Counted from the stretch's first letter, positions 49,971-59,208 are shown. The stretch: 64,000 bases of DNA from Holophagaceae bacterium (GCA_016722505.1 JADKJH010000008.1:1-64000), one strand, 5' to 3'. A program made the numbers and translations. Notes: generated by a model not told the origin, from the sequence alone.

Positions 49971-51187
49971 CGGCCGCCCTCGGTTCTTGTTGTTTTGAGC
50001 GTGATCACCACGATTTCTGGCGGCGCATTCAGCCGCATGGGAATCCCCACCACCCCCAAACCAGAGCTGACATAGAGCTTGAATCCGTTTTCATCGAAAA
50101 GCCCCCGGGTGTATGGACCCATCATTCGCGCGCTGGAGATGCCGGGGATGATGTTCACTTGTCCACCGTGGGTATGGCCGCTGAGCGTGAGCTTTGCGCC
50201 GGCGCGCACCGCCAGATCCCAGTTGCTGGGCCGGTGGTTCAGGCACAGCCGCCAGGCTCGATCCGGAATGCCTTGCACAGCAAGGTCTGGCCTGGGCCCG
50301 TCCCCAAAATGGATGCCGCGAAAGCGCCCATTGGAGGCCATGGGGTCGGAAAGGCCGATAACAGCTAGTAATGCATCTTTTCGTTCCACTATCCCGTTGC
50401 GATTCTCCAGGCAACGATAGCCAGCGTCTTCGAGCGCCTTCCACATGGGCCTTGGATCTGTGAAGTAGTCATGGTTGCCGAGAACGGCAAAGCATCCCAA
50501 AGGCGCGGGAAAATTTCCGAACGATCTGATGAACGGCGCTATCTCGCCTGGCAGGCTGTCCACCATATCTCCAGTCACAACAAGCAGATCTGGCGATTCT
50601 CGATCCGTAAGGGCGCGCCAGCGGGCCACCGTCCTAGCTCCCAACATCGGGCCGATATGAAGATCCGAGAGTTGCACAAGTTTCAGGCCGTCCAGGCCCA
50701 GTGGAAGATCCGGGAAGGTCAAATCCATGCGTGTGATGGTGGGATCGCCATAGGCTTCGGCTGAGCCATAACCCGCTCCCACCGCTGCCACTCCGAACCC
50801 AGCGGTGGCCACCTTGCGGAGAAATGCGCGGCGAGTTGGATCTTCAGCCTCCAACTCGGCTTCGGCTTCGGTTTCCAGCTCCGGAAAGTGGTGCCGGAAT
50901 CGCTCCCACCAAAGCGTTTCTGCGAAGAATAGAATGAACAGATGGACCGCGGTGAAAGCCTGGAAGTAGAAACCCAACCGGGCGTAAGGGCGCAATGTCA
51001 GGCTGAATCCATTGGGTTCGCCACCCATGAACCGCAGTGCAAAGTAGACCACCAAGGGCACATGGATGGCCACCAGGAGCCAGGGCAGCGCAGGCCGGAG
51101 TTTGTGCGGGGCGATGCGCCGGAGCACGTGCCAATGGAGCAACTGGATCGCGAGGATCAAGCCGAACAGGACGAAAAAAATCATTTC
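49967..51187 (-). CDS. membrane-anchored metallophosphoesterase
   Basis: 406 residues. Three or four N-terminal membrane helices (1-110) are followed by a twin-arginine-like segment (TRRAFLRKVATAGFGVAAVGAG). The calcineurin-type domain then carries QLSDLHIGP, VVTGDMVDS, LGNHDYF and SGHTHGGQVNI. YkuE-like enzymes of this type act on phospholipids or peptidoglycan-linked substrates outside the membrane. The start at 51187 is set by AGGAG 8 bases upstream, which lies in a repeat arm (see 51192). It is downstream of the 895-residue barrel protein on the same strand. Confidence 0.87.
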   Translation of the reverse strand, partial: EMIFFVLFGLILAIQLLHWHVLRRIAPHKLRPALPWLLVAIHVPLVVYFALRFMGGEPNGFSLTLRPYARLGFYFQAFTAVHLFILFFAETLWWERFRHHFPELETEAEAELEAEDPTRRAFLRKVATAGFGVAAVGAGYGSAEAYGDPTITRMDLTFPDLPLGLDGLKLVQLSDLHIGPMLGARTVARWRALTDRESPDLLVVTGDMVDSLPGEIAPFIRSFGNFPAPLGCFAVLGNHDYFTDPRPMWKALEDAGYRCLENRNGIVERKDALLAVIGLSDPMASNGRFRGIHFGDGPRPDLAVQGIPDRAWRLCLNHRPSNWDLAVRAGAKLTLSGHTHGGQVNIIPGISSARMMGPYTRGLFDENGFKLYVSSGLGVVGIPMRLNAPPEIVVITLKTTRTEGGR

Positions 51188-51191
51188 GTGA

Positions 51192-51276
51192 CGGCTCCTA
51201 AGTTGTCCTTCGTCCGACATAAGGAGCCATAACACTCTGGCCAGAATTGCGCTGGCCAGTGCGTTACGGCTCCTAA
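51192..51276 (-). promoter_or_regulatory. leader with three complementary arms controlling the phosphoesterase start
   Basis: On the - strand, CTTAGGAGCC occurs at 51276-51267 and again at 51201-51192. GGCTCCTTAT lies between (51228-51219). The first and middle arms extend into a 25-bp stem (CTGGCCAG at its tip). The last arm contains the Shine-Dalgarno of the phosphoesterase. Pairing of the middle arm with either neighbour is mutually exclusive, as in attenuators and riboswitches. No known riboswitch class is recognised. Confidence 0.5.
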
Positions 51277-53960
51277 GGTTGCACCACCAGACTCACTGTG
51301 CTCACAGTCCGGCCCTGCATGGGCGAACCATAATGTGTTTCGTTCAGCACTCGATGAATTCCCACCACGAAGGTCATGTGGCCAACCAGGCGTTCAATGG
51401 TTTCGCTATTGCCGATGACCTGCATGAGATCAAACTCCACTCCCGCTACTTTCGTGAAGGCCGGATGGTCTTGAGTATGATCCCAAACCACAGTGTGTTC
51501 GATATAGGCCCGAAGCCCGGAGCCGATCTCGACCCTCAGGCGCCGCATCCGGTCTCCCAGGGCGTTGTAGGATGGCAAGGCTGGTTGTTCAACCCGGTTC
51601 CAATCGAGGCTTGCCGGTATCAAACTTGTCCTCAGTCCGCCGAGATGAAGGCGGTCGAGGGAAGTCGGATCGCCCAGCACGCGGGCTGATTCGGCCTTCA
51701 AGGCCGCTTGAATCCAAGGTGTGAAGAGCCCTACCTTGACGTGGCCTCGCTGGAATTGCCAGTTCCGGCCCTCGGTGCGTCCGAGGCCATCTTTCGCCTG
51801 GGCGGAAAGCCGGATCCCCCAGCTTTCGCCGCGGTTCCACAAGTGGGAGATACCCAACTCCATGGCGACGAGGCCGCGGCTTGTGCTGGAAACGGAACCC
51901 CCGTTGGGCTCCACTCGTTCAAATGCCAGGGCTGGTTTGAAAAAAGCTGGCGTGGTGTTCCTAGACACATACGTGAAGGCCAGCTCCCCACCAGTCCGTT
52001 GGCGATCAAAACCCGGCGCCGGCTCGATCTGTTGCCTGGAAGGCCGCTCAAGCAATGAGAAGGTGTGGAAGGCCGGTGCCCAGCGCCATCCGCGATACAC
52101 CAGCGCTGCTTGAGCGCCGCGAGGACCGGCTACATTTCCGACTGCTCCCAGGACCTGCCAGGAAAACCGCCCCAGAAGATCTGTGCCGCCCCATCCGAGT
52201 TCAGTGGATTTGCCGGATGGTGCGAGTGTCAATCCCGAACGCAGGCCCAACCACATCGTCTCATCAGCCGCGTAATCATGGGCCGGCGATGGTTTCGCTG
52301 GGGGCGGAAGCTGCGATGCTTCATCGGTATTTGGCTTAACACCACCTGTGGCGAAAAAGGAATCGCCCCACGGAACCGGTCGCTGAGTGAGGGGCGGCAA
52401 AGCCAGATCCAGCTTTCGGATCTCGCAACCGGTAGCGCCCAGCTGAACGTAGTAAAGCGTCTTCCGGTCGGGTGTGGGCGCCGGAAGCCAAGCGGCTGAA
52501 GCCGTTCGGACCACAGGGATGGAAGAGGAATCCGCAGCGGAGGGCGTTGTCCAGATGGAAAGCAGGCCATCCGATACGACAACTTGGAACAATGGCCTTT
52601 TTTCTGGTGCCACTACTCGGGCCATTGATCCGTTCGAGCCGTTCGAGGCAGTGGCATATCCAGGCCGCCAACTTTTCATACGCCGTTGCAACACGCCTTC
52701 ATCATTGGGTTCCCGAAGGGAGAATCCGACGATCTCATGAGTGGGGGGTAATCCAGGACCGATCGGCCTAGACGAAATTCCAGCGGCTCCCTGGATTTCC
52801 GCCCAGAAGGGCTTCTCGGGTATCAAGCCATCCAGCCGTCCCAGCTCCCAGGTGGCTTTTTCAATCGGTCGTGACGGAGGGGTATCCATGTCTGCTGTCT
52901 TCGGACGTTCGGATTTATCCGGTGCTTTGAAATCCCAAACCCGTAGCCCCTTGAAGCCGGGGGTGACCACGCGGGCCATGAGCCGGGTGCCGTCTGAGCT
53001 CACGGAAAGGTCCGTCACTTCGCCGTCCACCTTGGTGAATATCCCACCTTCGCGCACAAGGTGTTGCGCCTGCATGCGCTGTTCGAAGGCCAACGCATCG
53101 GCGCTGAGTTCGGCGCGGAACCGGTCGTAGCCATCCTGCGCACTGAATCCAAACGTCCCCATAAAAATCGCGTCAAAGCTCCGGCCTCTGCCAGAAGCCA
53201 ATTTCCTCCAGAGCTTTTTAAGTGCGTCTTTTTCACCTTTATTTCCTGGCCGCGCCATGTCCTTGCGTTCCAGCCATTCCAGGTAGGCGCTGCCCACCAT
53301 GTAGGCCATTCCGCCGCCACGGAATCCATTGAAGCCATTCAAAGAGCCATAGTCCGGCAGCTTGCCTTCCCGGGCCCATTGGCGCAACAAGGCGGCGCGG
53401 TATGCACTATGAGGCCGCCCACTTCCCGTGACGCGGCCTTCGATGACCGTGGCGTAACCCTCGATCACCCAGCGGGGCGCTTTGAGGGTCAAAGGTCCTA
53501 TGGGCAGGTCCAGCACCTTGTCCAAAAGGCGGGGATTCTTCTGCGGCCGCATCAAGTGGTGAATGTGCGTCAGCTCGTGGGTCACCAGCAACTCCGGCCA
53601 GGTCGTGAAGTGGGCAATGGCGCTATCGCTTTCTGGCGGTGTTTTCCACAGTTCGACGAAAGGGTGTTTGAGGAAGGGATAGGCCATGCCGTTGCCTTCC
53701 AGCCGGGGATCCCTTATCAATACATCCACCATCCTGGGGGACTCATACCCCACCCATTCGGTGACCTTCGCGTGAATGCCTTCGATTTTGGAGGCGACCT
53801 CCATCGCAAAGGACTCGAAGTCGCCACGCTGCGGGTAGTGGATGCGGTAGTGGGTGGTTTGAATGGTCTTCCAGGGGGCATCGGGCGCCTGGATTCGCTG
53901 AGGCCGAAGCGGGGTAGCCATACAAAAAAGAGCGGATAGGCAGGTGAGTGGCAAACGCAT
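51273..53960 (-). CDS. exported gluzincin-like metallopeptidase fused to a beta-barrel
   Basis: 895 residues. A signal peptide starts it (MRLPLTCLSALFCMATPLRP). Residues about 30-300 resemble peptidase-MA-like domains: ELLVTHELTHIHHLMRPQ carries HELTH (H-E-x2-H), and the third ligand is likely the Glu in RWVIEGYATVIEG. A beta-propeller-like middle follows (SVSSDGTRLMARVVTPG; TPDRKTLYYVQLG). The last 330 residues are strand-rich with alternating aromatics and look like an outer-membrane barrel. The combination suggests a surface protease. No named family fits the full length. Confidence 0.75.
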   Translation of the reverse strand: MRLPLTCLSALFCMATPLRPQRIQAPDAPWKTIQTTHYRIHYPQRGDFESFAMEVASKIEGIHAKVTEWVGYESPRMVDVLIRDPRLEGNGMAYPFLKHPFVELWKTPPESDSAIAHFTTWPELLVTHELTHIHHLMRPQKNPRLLDKVLDLPIGPLTLKAPRWVIEGYATVIEGRVTGSGRPHSAYRAALLRQWAREGKLPDYGSLNGFNGFRGGGMAYMVGSAYLEWLERKDMARPGNKGEKDALKKLWRKLASGRGRSFDAIFMGTFGFSAQDGYDRFRAELSADALAFEQRMQAQHLVREGGIFTKVDGEVTDLSVSSDGTRLMARVVTPGFKGLRVWDFKAPDKSERPKTADMDTPPSRPIEKATWELGRLDGLIPEKPFWAEIQGAAGISSRPIGPGLPPTHEIVGFSLREPNDEGVLQRRMKSWRPGYATASNGSNGSMARVVAPEKRPLFQVVVSDGLLSIWTTPSAADSSSIPVVRTASAAWLPAPTPDRKTLYYVQLGATGCEIRKLDLALPPLTQRPVPWGDSFFATGGVKPNTDEASQLPPPAKPSPAHDYAADETMWLGLRSGLTLAPSGKSTELGWGGTDLLGRFSWQVLGAVGNVAGPRGAQAALVYRGWRWAPAFHTFSLLERPSRQQIEPAPGFDRQRTGGELAFTYVSRNTTPAFFKPALAFERVEPNGGSVSSTSRGLVAMELGISHLWNRGESWGIRLSAQAKDGLGRTEGRNWQFQRGHVKVGLFTPWIQAALKAESARVLGDPTSLDRLHLGGLRTSLIPASLDWNRVEQPALPSYNALGDRMRRLRVEIGSGLRAYIEHTVVWDHTQDHPAFTKVAGVEFDLMQVIGNSETIERLVGHMTFVVGIHRVLNETHYGSPMQGRTVSTVSLVVQP

Positions 53961-54007
53961 CAGATCAGTTTGCCCTGAAGGATGCGCTGTGATTCAAAGC
54001 ACAAATA

Positions 54008-54065
54008 GAGACCTCATCTCAATAATAGCTTGACCGATGATAAAAAAATATAGAGACTCAGTCTC
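54008..54065 (+). promoter_or_regulatory. candidate operator pair upstream of the flavin cluster
   Basis: GAGACTCAGTCTC (54053-54065) is a 6-1-6 palindrome. GAGACCTCATCTC (54008-54020) is an imperfect relative 45 bases upstream. The spacing is close to four helical turns. This lies just before the chosen TTG start of apbE. Confidence 0.4.
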
Positions 54066-54078
54066 AACAGAGGTTTCC

Positions 54079-55047
54079 TTGTCCCGCGTCCCCACCCTTG
54101 CCAGCTTGATTCTCGCTTTGCTCCTACCGAGCTTGGCCATGGCTGGAGAACCAGGCTGCAACCGCGAAGTGCTCGCCATGGGCACGAGGTTGTCGCTGCG
54201 GATCGAAGGGGCCGCGCAGGACCGGCTCGCTTTGGCTTCTGAAGCTGCAATTGCCGAATGCAACCGCATTGAGATGGCCTGTTCCACCTGGAAACCCGAA
54301 AGTGGATTTTCGCGATTGAACGAGGCGAAGGGCCAAGTTGTAGCGCTAGATCGAGAGTGGCTGGAATTGCTCAGCCGAGCTCGCGCATGGAGCCATCGTT
54401 CAGGCGGGGCGTTCGACCCGGCACTGCTGCCATTGCTCGCAGCGTACGGAGTTCGGGAAGGTGGACGCAATCCCTCCGAAACGGAATTGGTATGCGCTCG
54501 CGCTGCGAGTGGCGCCAGACATCTTCGTTTGAATCTACGCAACGGATCGGCACGACTTGAAAAAGGCGCTGGCATCGAAGAGGGCGGTTTTGTGAAGGGG
54601 TATGCCCTGGACCAGATGAAGAAAGAACTCACCCATTCGGGCATCAACTCTGGGCTTCTCGATTTCGGAGGACAGTTGTTGGCGTTCGGAAAAGCGGCAC
54701 AAGTATCTATCGCAGATCCAAGGAACCGGACTCGCCCCCGGTTTTCCGTATCACTTAATGCTGCGAGTTTGGCCAGCAGCGGTCTTTCCGAGCATGGCCA
54801 CCACATTGTGGATCCGCGAAATGGCTTGCTTTGCGAGGATTGGGGCAGCGTCTCGGTCATCGCCGCCTCGGGCCTGGATGCGGACTGTCTTTCCACTGCG
54901 TTGTATGTGCTGGGACCCAGGCAAGGCCTTGTCTGGGCCAGGCGCCGCCATATCGCCGCGATCTTTCTTCTCAACGATGGACGGGCGCGTATGAGCCCAG
55001 CCTTCGCGGCAATGCACCCAATCCCGATTCCCATGGAGAAACCATGA
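54079..55047 (+). CDS. apbE: ApbE, FAD:protein FMN transferase
   Basis: 322 residues from a TTG start with AGAGG 5 bases before it. An ATG at 54037 would extend the protein through the palindrome upstream. A signal peptide (to about LAMAGEPGC) ends with a Cys, so the protein may be a lipoprotein. The domain has VLAMGTRLSLRIEG, FSRLNEAKGQ, EEGGFVKGYALDQM, LLDFGGQLLAFG and SSGLSEHGHHIVDPRNG. ApbE attaches FMN to a Thr of target flavoproteins outside the membrane. The target is probably the FMN-binding protein two genes on. Its stop overlaps the porin start. Confidence 0.92.
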   Translation: MSRVPTLASLILALLLPSLAMAGEPGCNREVLAMGTRLSLRIEGAAQDRLALASEAAIAECNRIEMACSTWKPESGFSRLNEAKGQVVALDREWLELLSRARAWSHRSGGAFDPALLPLLAAYGVREGGRNPSETELVCARAASGARHLRLNLRNGSARLEKGAGIEEGGFVKGYALDQMKKELTHSGINSGLLDFGGQLLAFGKAAQVSIADPRNRTRPRFSVSLNAASLASSGLSEHGHHIVDPRNGLLCEDWGSVSVIAASGLDADCLSTALYVLGPRQGLVWARRRHIAAIFLLNDGRARMSPAFAAMHPIPIPMEKP

Positions 55048-56339
55048 AACCTTTACTGACGACCTTGGCCCTTGCCTTGCTGGCGGGGCTGGCCTCCGCC
55101 CAGGATGCGCCCAAACCCGATACGGAGAAACGGGTCCAGGAATTGGAGCGCAGGCTCGAAATCCTGTCCAAACAGATGGAGGCCCAAACGACCGGTGCAC
55201 AGCCCGAAGCCCCTGAGCAGGGCCGCTACGGCTTGGGATCGGCGGCCTCCAAGGTCTACGAGAGCAAGGGTGGCCTGAGCATCGGCGGTTATGGCGAATT
55301 CCTCTATTCCAATATCGAAAGCAAAGTGCAGGACGGCAGCCGTGCCTCCAATCAGCGCAGCCTTGATGCGTTGCGCCTGATTCTCTACACGGGCTACAAA
55401 TTCAACGACAGGATCGTATTCAATTCAGAGGTGGAGTTCGAGCATGGCGGCTACAGCGATGAGCACAAAGAGGGTGAAGCCAAAGTCGAATTCGCCTACC
55501 TGGATTTCCTGCTGAACAAGGCCATGAACATCCGCGCGGGCATGGTGCTGCTTCCCATTGGCTTCATCAACGAGCTGCATGAGCCGCCCGCCTTCCTGGG
55601 TTCCCGGCGTCCCTTCACCGAGACCACCATCATTCCCAGCACCTGGCACGAGAACGGTGTGGGCATCCACGGCGACCTTCCGGCGAATTTCAGCTACCAG
55701 CTCTACTTGGTCAACGGCCTCAGCGCGCTTGGCAAAGGCGAGGAAGGCGAGACCGAGGGCTTCAGCGCCAAGGGCATCAAGGGCGGACGGCAGGCTGGCA
55801 AGAAGGCCAATGCGGCAAGCCTGGCCTGGACTGGCCGCCTGGATTGGAACTTCATGCCAGGCGTGTTGGCGGGCGTGAGCTTTTATGCGGGCAACAGCAA
55901 TCAAAGCGGCGAGGGCGAGGCCATCACAACGGCACTTTGGGATATCCACGCCGAGTACCGGTTGAGGGGGCTGCAATTGCGTGGTCTCTATGCCGCGGTC
56001 ACCAATTCCAAAGATGGAGTCCAGGCCATCGCCACTGGCCTGGGGGCTCGTGAGGTGGGCACCAAACAGTTCGGAGGCTACCTGGAAGTCGGCTATGACC
56101 TGGTGCGCGGCGGCAAGGCGTCTCTCGTGCCTTTCCTCCGCTGGGAGCGGCTGAACACGCAGCTAGCAGTTGTGTCCGGCGTGGTGGCGGACGGCGGAAA
56201 TGACCAAACGATCCTGACCCTGGGGTTGAATTACAAGCCGATTCCCAACGTGGTGGTGAAGGCTGATTACCAGAAGCTCGAAAACCGCGCGTCCACTGGC
56301 CGCAACCAATTCAACGTAGCCATGGGCTACTACTTCTGA
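55044..56339 (+). CDS. OprP-like outer-membrane porin with N-terminal coiled coil
   Basis: 431 residues. The signal peptide (to ASAQ) is followed by a coiled coil (EKRVQELERRLEILSKQMEAQ), a common start in OprP/O-type porins. About 16 strands follow. Landmarks are GGYGEFLYSN, DRIVFNSEVEFEHGG, AMNIRAGMVLLPIGFINELHEPPAFLG and the C-terminal FNVAMGYYF with terminal Phe. ATG overlaps apbE TGA. Within this cluster it may let electron shuttles or substrate reach the flavoprotein. Confidence 0.85.
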   Translation: MKPLLTTLALALLAGLASAQDAPKPDTEKRVQELERRLEILSKQMEAQTTGAQPEAPEQGRYGLGSAASKVYESKGGLSIGGYGEFLYSNIESKVQDGSRASNQRSLDALRLILYTGYKFNDRIVFNSEVEFEHGGYSDEHKEGEAKVEFAYLDFLLNKAMNIRAGMVLLPIGFINELHEPPAFLGSRRPFTETTIIPSTWHENGVGIHGDLPANFSYQLYLVNGLSALGKGEEGETEGFSAKGIKGGRQAGKKANAASLAWTGRLDWNFMPGVLAGVSFYAGNSNQSGEGEAITTALWDIHAEYRLRGLQLRGLYAAVTNSKDGVQAIATGLGAREVGTKQFGGYLEVGYDLVRGGKASLVPFLRWERLNTQLAVVSGVVADGGNDQTILTLGLNYKPIPNVVVKADYQKLENRASTGRNQFNVAMGYYF

Positions 56340-56346
56340 GGTCCTG

Positions 56347-56865
56347 ATGCGAACCACCTTGCTCGCTTTGGCCACTGTCACCTCCCTGGCCGCGGCCCTG
56401 CCCACGCGGGAAGACGCATTGAAACTGGCTTTTCCCGGCGCCACATTCACGCGGAAGGAGCACTTTCTGACAGAGTCCCAAGGTGCAAAGGTGAAGCAGC
56501 TTTCCCAGCGGGAGTTGCCAGGCCTTTGGTGGATCGCGTACGAGGCGGTGAAGGAGGGCAAGCCAGCGGGAGTGGCCTTCTTTGACACGCATCGCGTGCG
56601 GACGCTCAATGAAACAGCGATGGTGGCCATTGCTCCAGATGGAAGAGTCATCCGTGTGGAGGTCATCCAGTTCCATGAACCCCAGGAATACCTGGCCAAA
56701 GACGCCTGGAAACAGCAATTCACCGGCCACAAACTGGATGGGGAATTGAGCCTCAAGCAGGGCATCCGCCCTCTGAGCGGCGCGACGCTCACTGCCAATG
56801 CGCTCACCGACGCTTCCCGCCGTGGCCTGGCGCTTTGGCAGGTCCTTTACGGGGAGAAGAAATGA
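56347..56865 (+). CDS. exported FMN-binding-domain flavoprotein (probable ApbE target)
   Basis: 172 residues. A signal peptide ends near LAAALP. The FMN_bind domain carries RPLSGATLTANALTDASRR, where T147 in SGAT is the expected site of covalent FMN (NqrC/RnfG-type motif). It is a free-standing periplasmic or lipid-anchored domain without the Nqr/Rnf partners. Located between the porin and a membrane protein and transcribed with apbE. Probably a one- or two-electron carrier. Confidence 0.88.
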   Translation: MRTTLLALATVTSLAAALPTREDALKLAFPGATFTRKEHFLTESQGAKVKQLSQRELPGLWWIAYEAVKEGKPAGVAFFDTHRVRTLNETAMVAIAPDGRVIRVEVIQFHEPQEYLAKDAWKQQFTGHKLDGELSLKQGIRPLSGATLTANALTDASRRGLALWQVLYGEKK

Positions 56866-57329
56866 CTATTTTGGAGCGATGGAGCCTGCACATCTCCGCG
56901 ATGCTCACGGGAGCTACAGGATTGCTATACGGATGGCTGCGCTATTTCGGCCAGCGCGTAGGCGAATTCGGCGTGGAACCCCATCCGCTCCAAGCCATGC
57001 TGCAGCATCTCCATGTCCTTGCGGCGCCGCTGCTGGTCTTCACCTTGGGATTGCTGGTGCGGGGCCATGTGCTGCCAATGTGGCGCAGCGGCAGAGCCGG
57101 TGGCCGGGCCTCGGGAATTGTGCTTGCGCTGATCCTGGCTCCCATGGTCCTCAGCGGCTATGCCGTTCAGGTGGCGGTGGAACCGAAATGGCGGCTTGCC
57201 TTCGCATGGATCCACGGTGCACTCAGCATGATCTTCTTGGTTGGGTACAGCCTCCACCAACTGTTGTCATTGAGGCAGCCGCGCATCGCTGAAGCCCCGA
57301 ATGGGGAAGTCTCCCTGAATCCTTCCTGA
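56862..57329 (+). CDS. four-helix membrane protein, possible cytochrome b
   Basis: 155 residues with four membrane helices. Histidines sit at or in helices 1, 2 and 4 (H10, H49/H51, H118, H132), a pattern suited to two hemes b. FAWIHGALSMIFLVGYSLHQLL is the best candidate heme helix. The ATG overlaps the stop of the FMN-binding gene by 4 bases, so the two are coupled. It probably passes quinol electrons to the flavoprotein. No named family can be claimed. Confidence 0.7.
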   Translation: MTILERWSLHISAMLTGATGLLYGWLRYFGQRVGEFGVEPHPLQAMLQHLHVLAAPLLVFTLGLLVRGHVLPMWRSGRAGGRASGIVLALILAPMVLSGYAVQVAVEPKWRLAFAWIHGALSMIFLVGYSLHQLLSLRQPRIAEAPNGEVSLNPS

Positions 57330-57349
57330 AGGCCGATTAGACTGGAGCG

Positions 57350-59155
57350 ATGCCGAAAATCCGTGTTCTTACCGATCAAGTCGCGAATCAGATCGCGGCG
57401 GGCGAGGTCGTTGAAAGACCGGCTTCGGTGTTGAAGGAACTGGTGGAGAATGCGCTGGACGCAGGAGCCACGCGGCTTGAGATCACTTGGGAAGAGGGCG
57501 GAAAGCGCCTGCTGTCCGTGGCCGATGATGGCTGCGGCATGGCCCGGGACGATCTTTACCTGGCATTGGAGCGCCACGCCACCAGCAAGGTCCGGACAGC
57601 CGAGGACCTGACCCGCCTTTCGAGCTTTGGCTTCCGCGGCGAGGCTTTGCCGTCCATCGCTTCGGTGACCCGATTCGAGCTTCACAGCGCTGAAAACGAG
57701 GGGACCGGCCAGCGTCTGCGTTCGGAATTCGGCATTGTCAAGGAAGTGCAGCCAATGCCCAGGAGCCGTGGGACCACGGTGACCATCCGTGATCTTTTCG
57801 CCCAGCTGCCTGCGCGCAAGCGTTTTCTCAAATCCACCGATACGGAACACGCGCATTTATGGGGCGTGATCACTCGGCTGGCCCTGGCGACACCCGATGT
57901 CCATTGGACGTTGCGCAGCGATCGTGGAGGGTCTACGGTATTGCCGCCGGTGGCGGAATCCGGTGCGCGGTTGGGGCCATTGCTGGGCGAAAAGATGTCG
58001 GGAATGGTGCCTTTCCGCAGCGGCGAAGCGCCCTGGTCGCTGCATGGCTATATATCGAAACCGGACCTGAGTTTCCGTGACCGGAACCATCTATACCTCT
58101 TCGTCAATGGCCGCAGCGTGCGGGACCGTCTGCTGCTGGCGGCGCTTGCAGAGGCTTGGCAGGGTTTCTTTCCGAAAGGCGCCTATCCAGCGGCAGTGCT
58201 CTACCTTGAGATTCCAAGCGAAGCGGTGGATGTGAACGTGCACCCCACGAAAGCAGAAGTTCGGTTTCGTGATCCCAACCGCATATTCCCTTTCGTGAGC
58301 CGTGCAGCGCGGGAGGCTTGGGAGCAGTTGCGGGGAGGTCTTGCGAGCGTCCTGGAAATGCCGCCCAAACCCGTAGCCAACGAATTTGAACTGCCCGTTT
58401 CGAGCCGTCAGGAACCCCAGCATCCACGCCTCTGGAGGGAGAATGCGGCAGGAGCTGTGGAGGCCATGGCCTCGGCTTTCTACACCGGAAAGACACCCGA
58501 CCTGGAACGTCCCTATGCGCTTGGCCCGTCGCCCAGTGGTGCCGCTGAGCCCGCGGATCCCATCGAGACCGGCCAAGATATCAAATATCTGGGTGCCTTC
58601 GAAAACACCTACCTGCTGGCGGAAGTCCATAGTGATGGCGATCCCGAATTGTGGATCGTGGATCAGCACGTGGCCCACGAACGCATTCTTTTCGAGCGGC
58701 TGTTCCTCCGTCTTCATCGGCCTGCGGTCCAGCCGCTGCTGCCGCCGAAAGTGGTCCACTTCGGGCCTGCGGCTCTTTCCCGTCTGATGCCTTTCCTGGA
58801 GGAGCTTAACCGCGTGGGCGTTGAAGCAGAGGATTTCGGCGGTGAGGCGCTGGTGGTGCGTGGTCTTCCGGATTTCCTTTCCGACCGCGATCCGCAATCG
58901 CTTTTGGAAGATCTATTGGATCGCCTGGAAGCTGGCGGGAGCGCGGAGCTGGATTCCTTCCGGAAGGATCTCAACGCCGAACTGGCCTGCCGCGCCGCCA
59001 TCAAGAAACACCACGTGCTGCCACCGGAACTAGCCCTGCGCCTCATCCAGGACCTGATGGCTTGCGAAGTTCCGCAGACCTGTCCCCATGGCCGGCCCAT
59101 TATCAAGAAACTCACCCTAGGCGATCTGGAACGGAGTTTTGGGCGAAGGGTGTGA
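57350..59155 (+). CDS. mutL: DNA mismatch repair protein MutL (endonuclease type)
   Basis: 601 residues. The GHKL ATPase motifs are LKELVENALDAGA, VADDGCGM and SFGFRGEALPS. NVHPTKAEVRF marks the end of the N-terminal domain. The C-terminal domain has DQHVAHERILFE, a close match to the DQHA-x2-E-x4-E metal motif, plus CRAAIKKHH and CPHGRP. It should therefore nick DNA itself, consistent with a MutH-less bacterium. It lies 20 bases after the cytochrome-like gene. Confidence 0.95.
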   Translation: MPKIRVLTDQVANQIAAGEVVERPASVLKELVENALDAGATRLEITWEEGGKRLLSVADDGCGMARDDLYLALERHATSKVRTAEDLTRLSSFGFRGEALPSIASVTRFELHSAENEGTGQRLRSEFGIVKEVQPMPRSRGTTVTIRDLFAQLPARKRFLKSTDTEHAHLWGVITRLALATPDVHWTLRSDRGGSTVLPPVAESGARLGPLLGEKMSGMVPFRSGEAPWSLHGYISKPDLSFRDRNHLYLFVNGRSVRDRLLLAALAEAWQGFFPKGAYPAAVLYLEIPSEAVDVNVHPTKAEVRFRDPNRIFPFVSRAAREAWEQLRGGLASVLEMPPKPVANEFELPVSSRQEPQHPRLWRENAAGAVEAMASAFYTGKTPDLERPYALGPSPSGAAEPADPIETGQDIKYLGAFENTYLLAEVHSDGDPELWIVDQHVAHERILFERLFLRLHRPAVQPLLPPKVVHFGPAALSRLMPFLEELNRVGVEAEDFGGEALVVRGLPDFLSDRDPQSLLEDLLDRLEAGGSAELDSFRKDLNAELACRAAIKKHHVLPPELALRLIQDLMACEVPQTCPHGRPIIKKLTLGDLERSFGRRV

Positions 59156-59208
59156 TGGCTGGCCATGAACAGTCATGGGCCCAGCATGATTTCCATCGTG
59201 ATCAGCCG

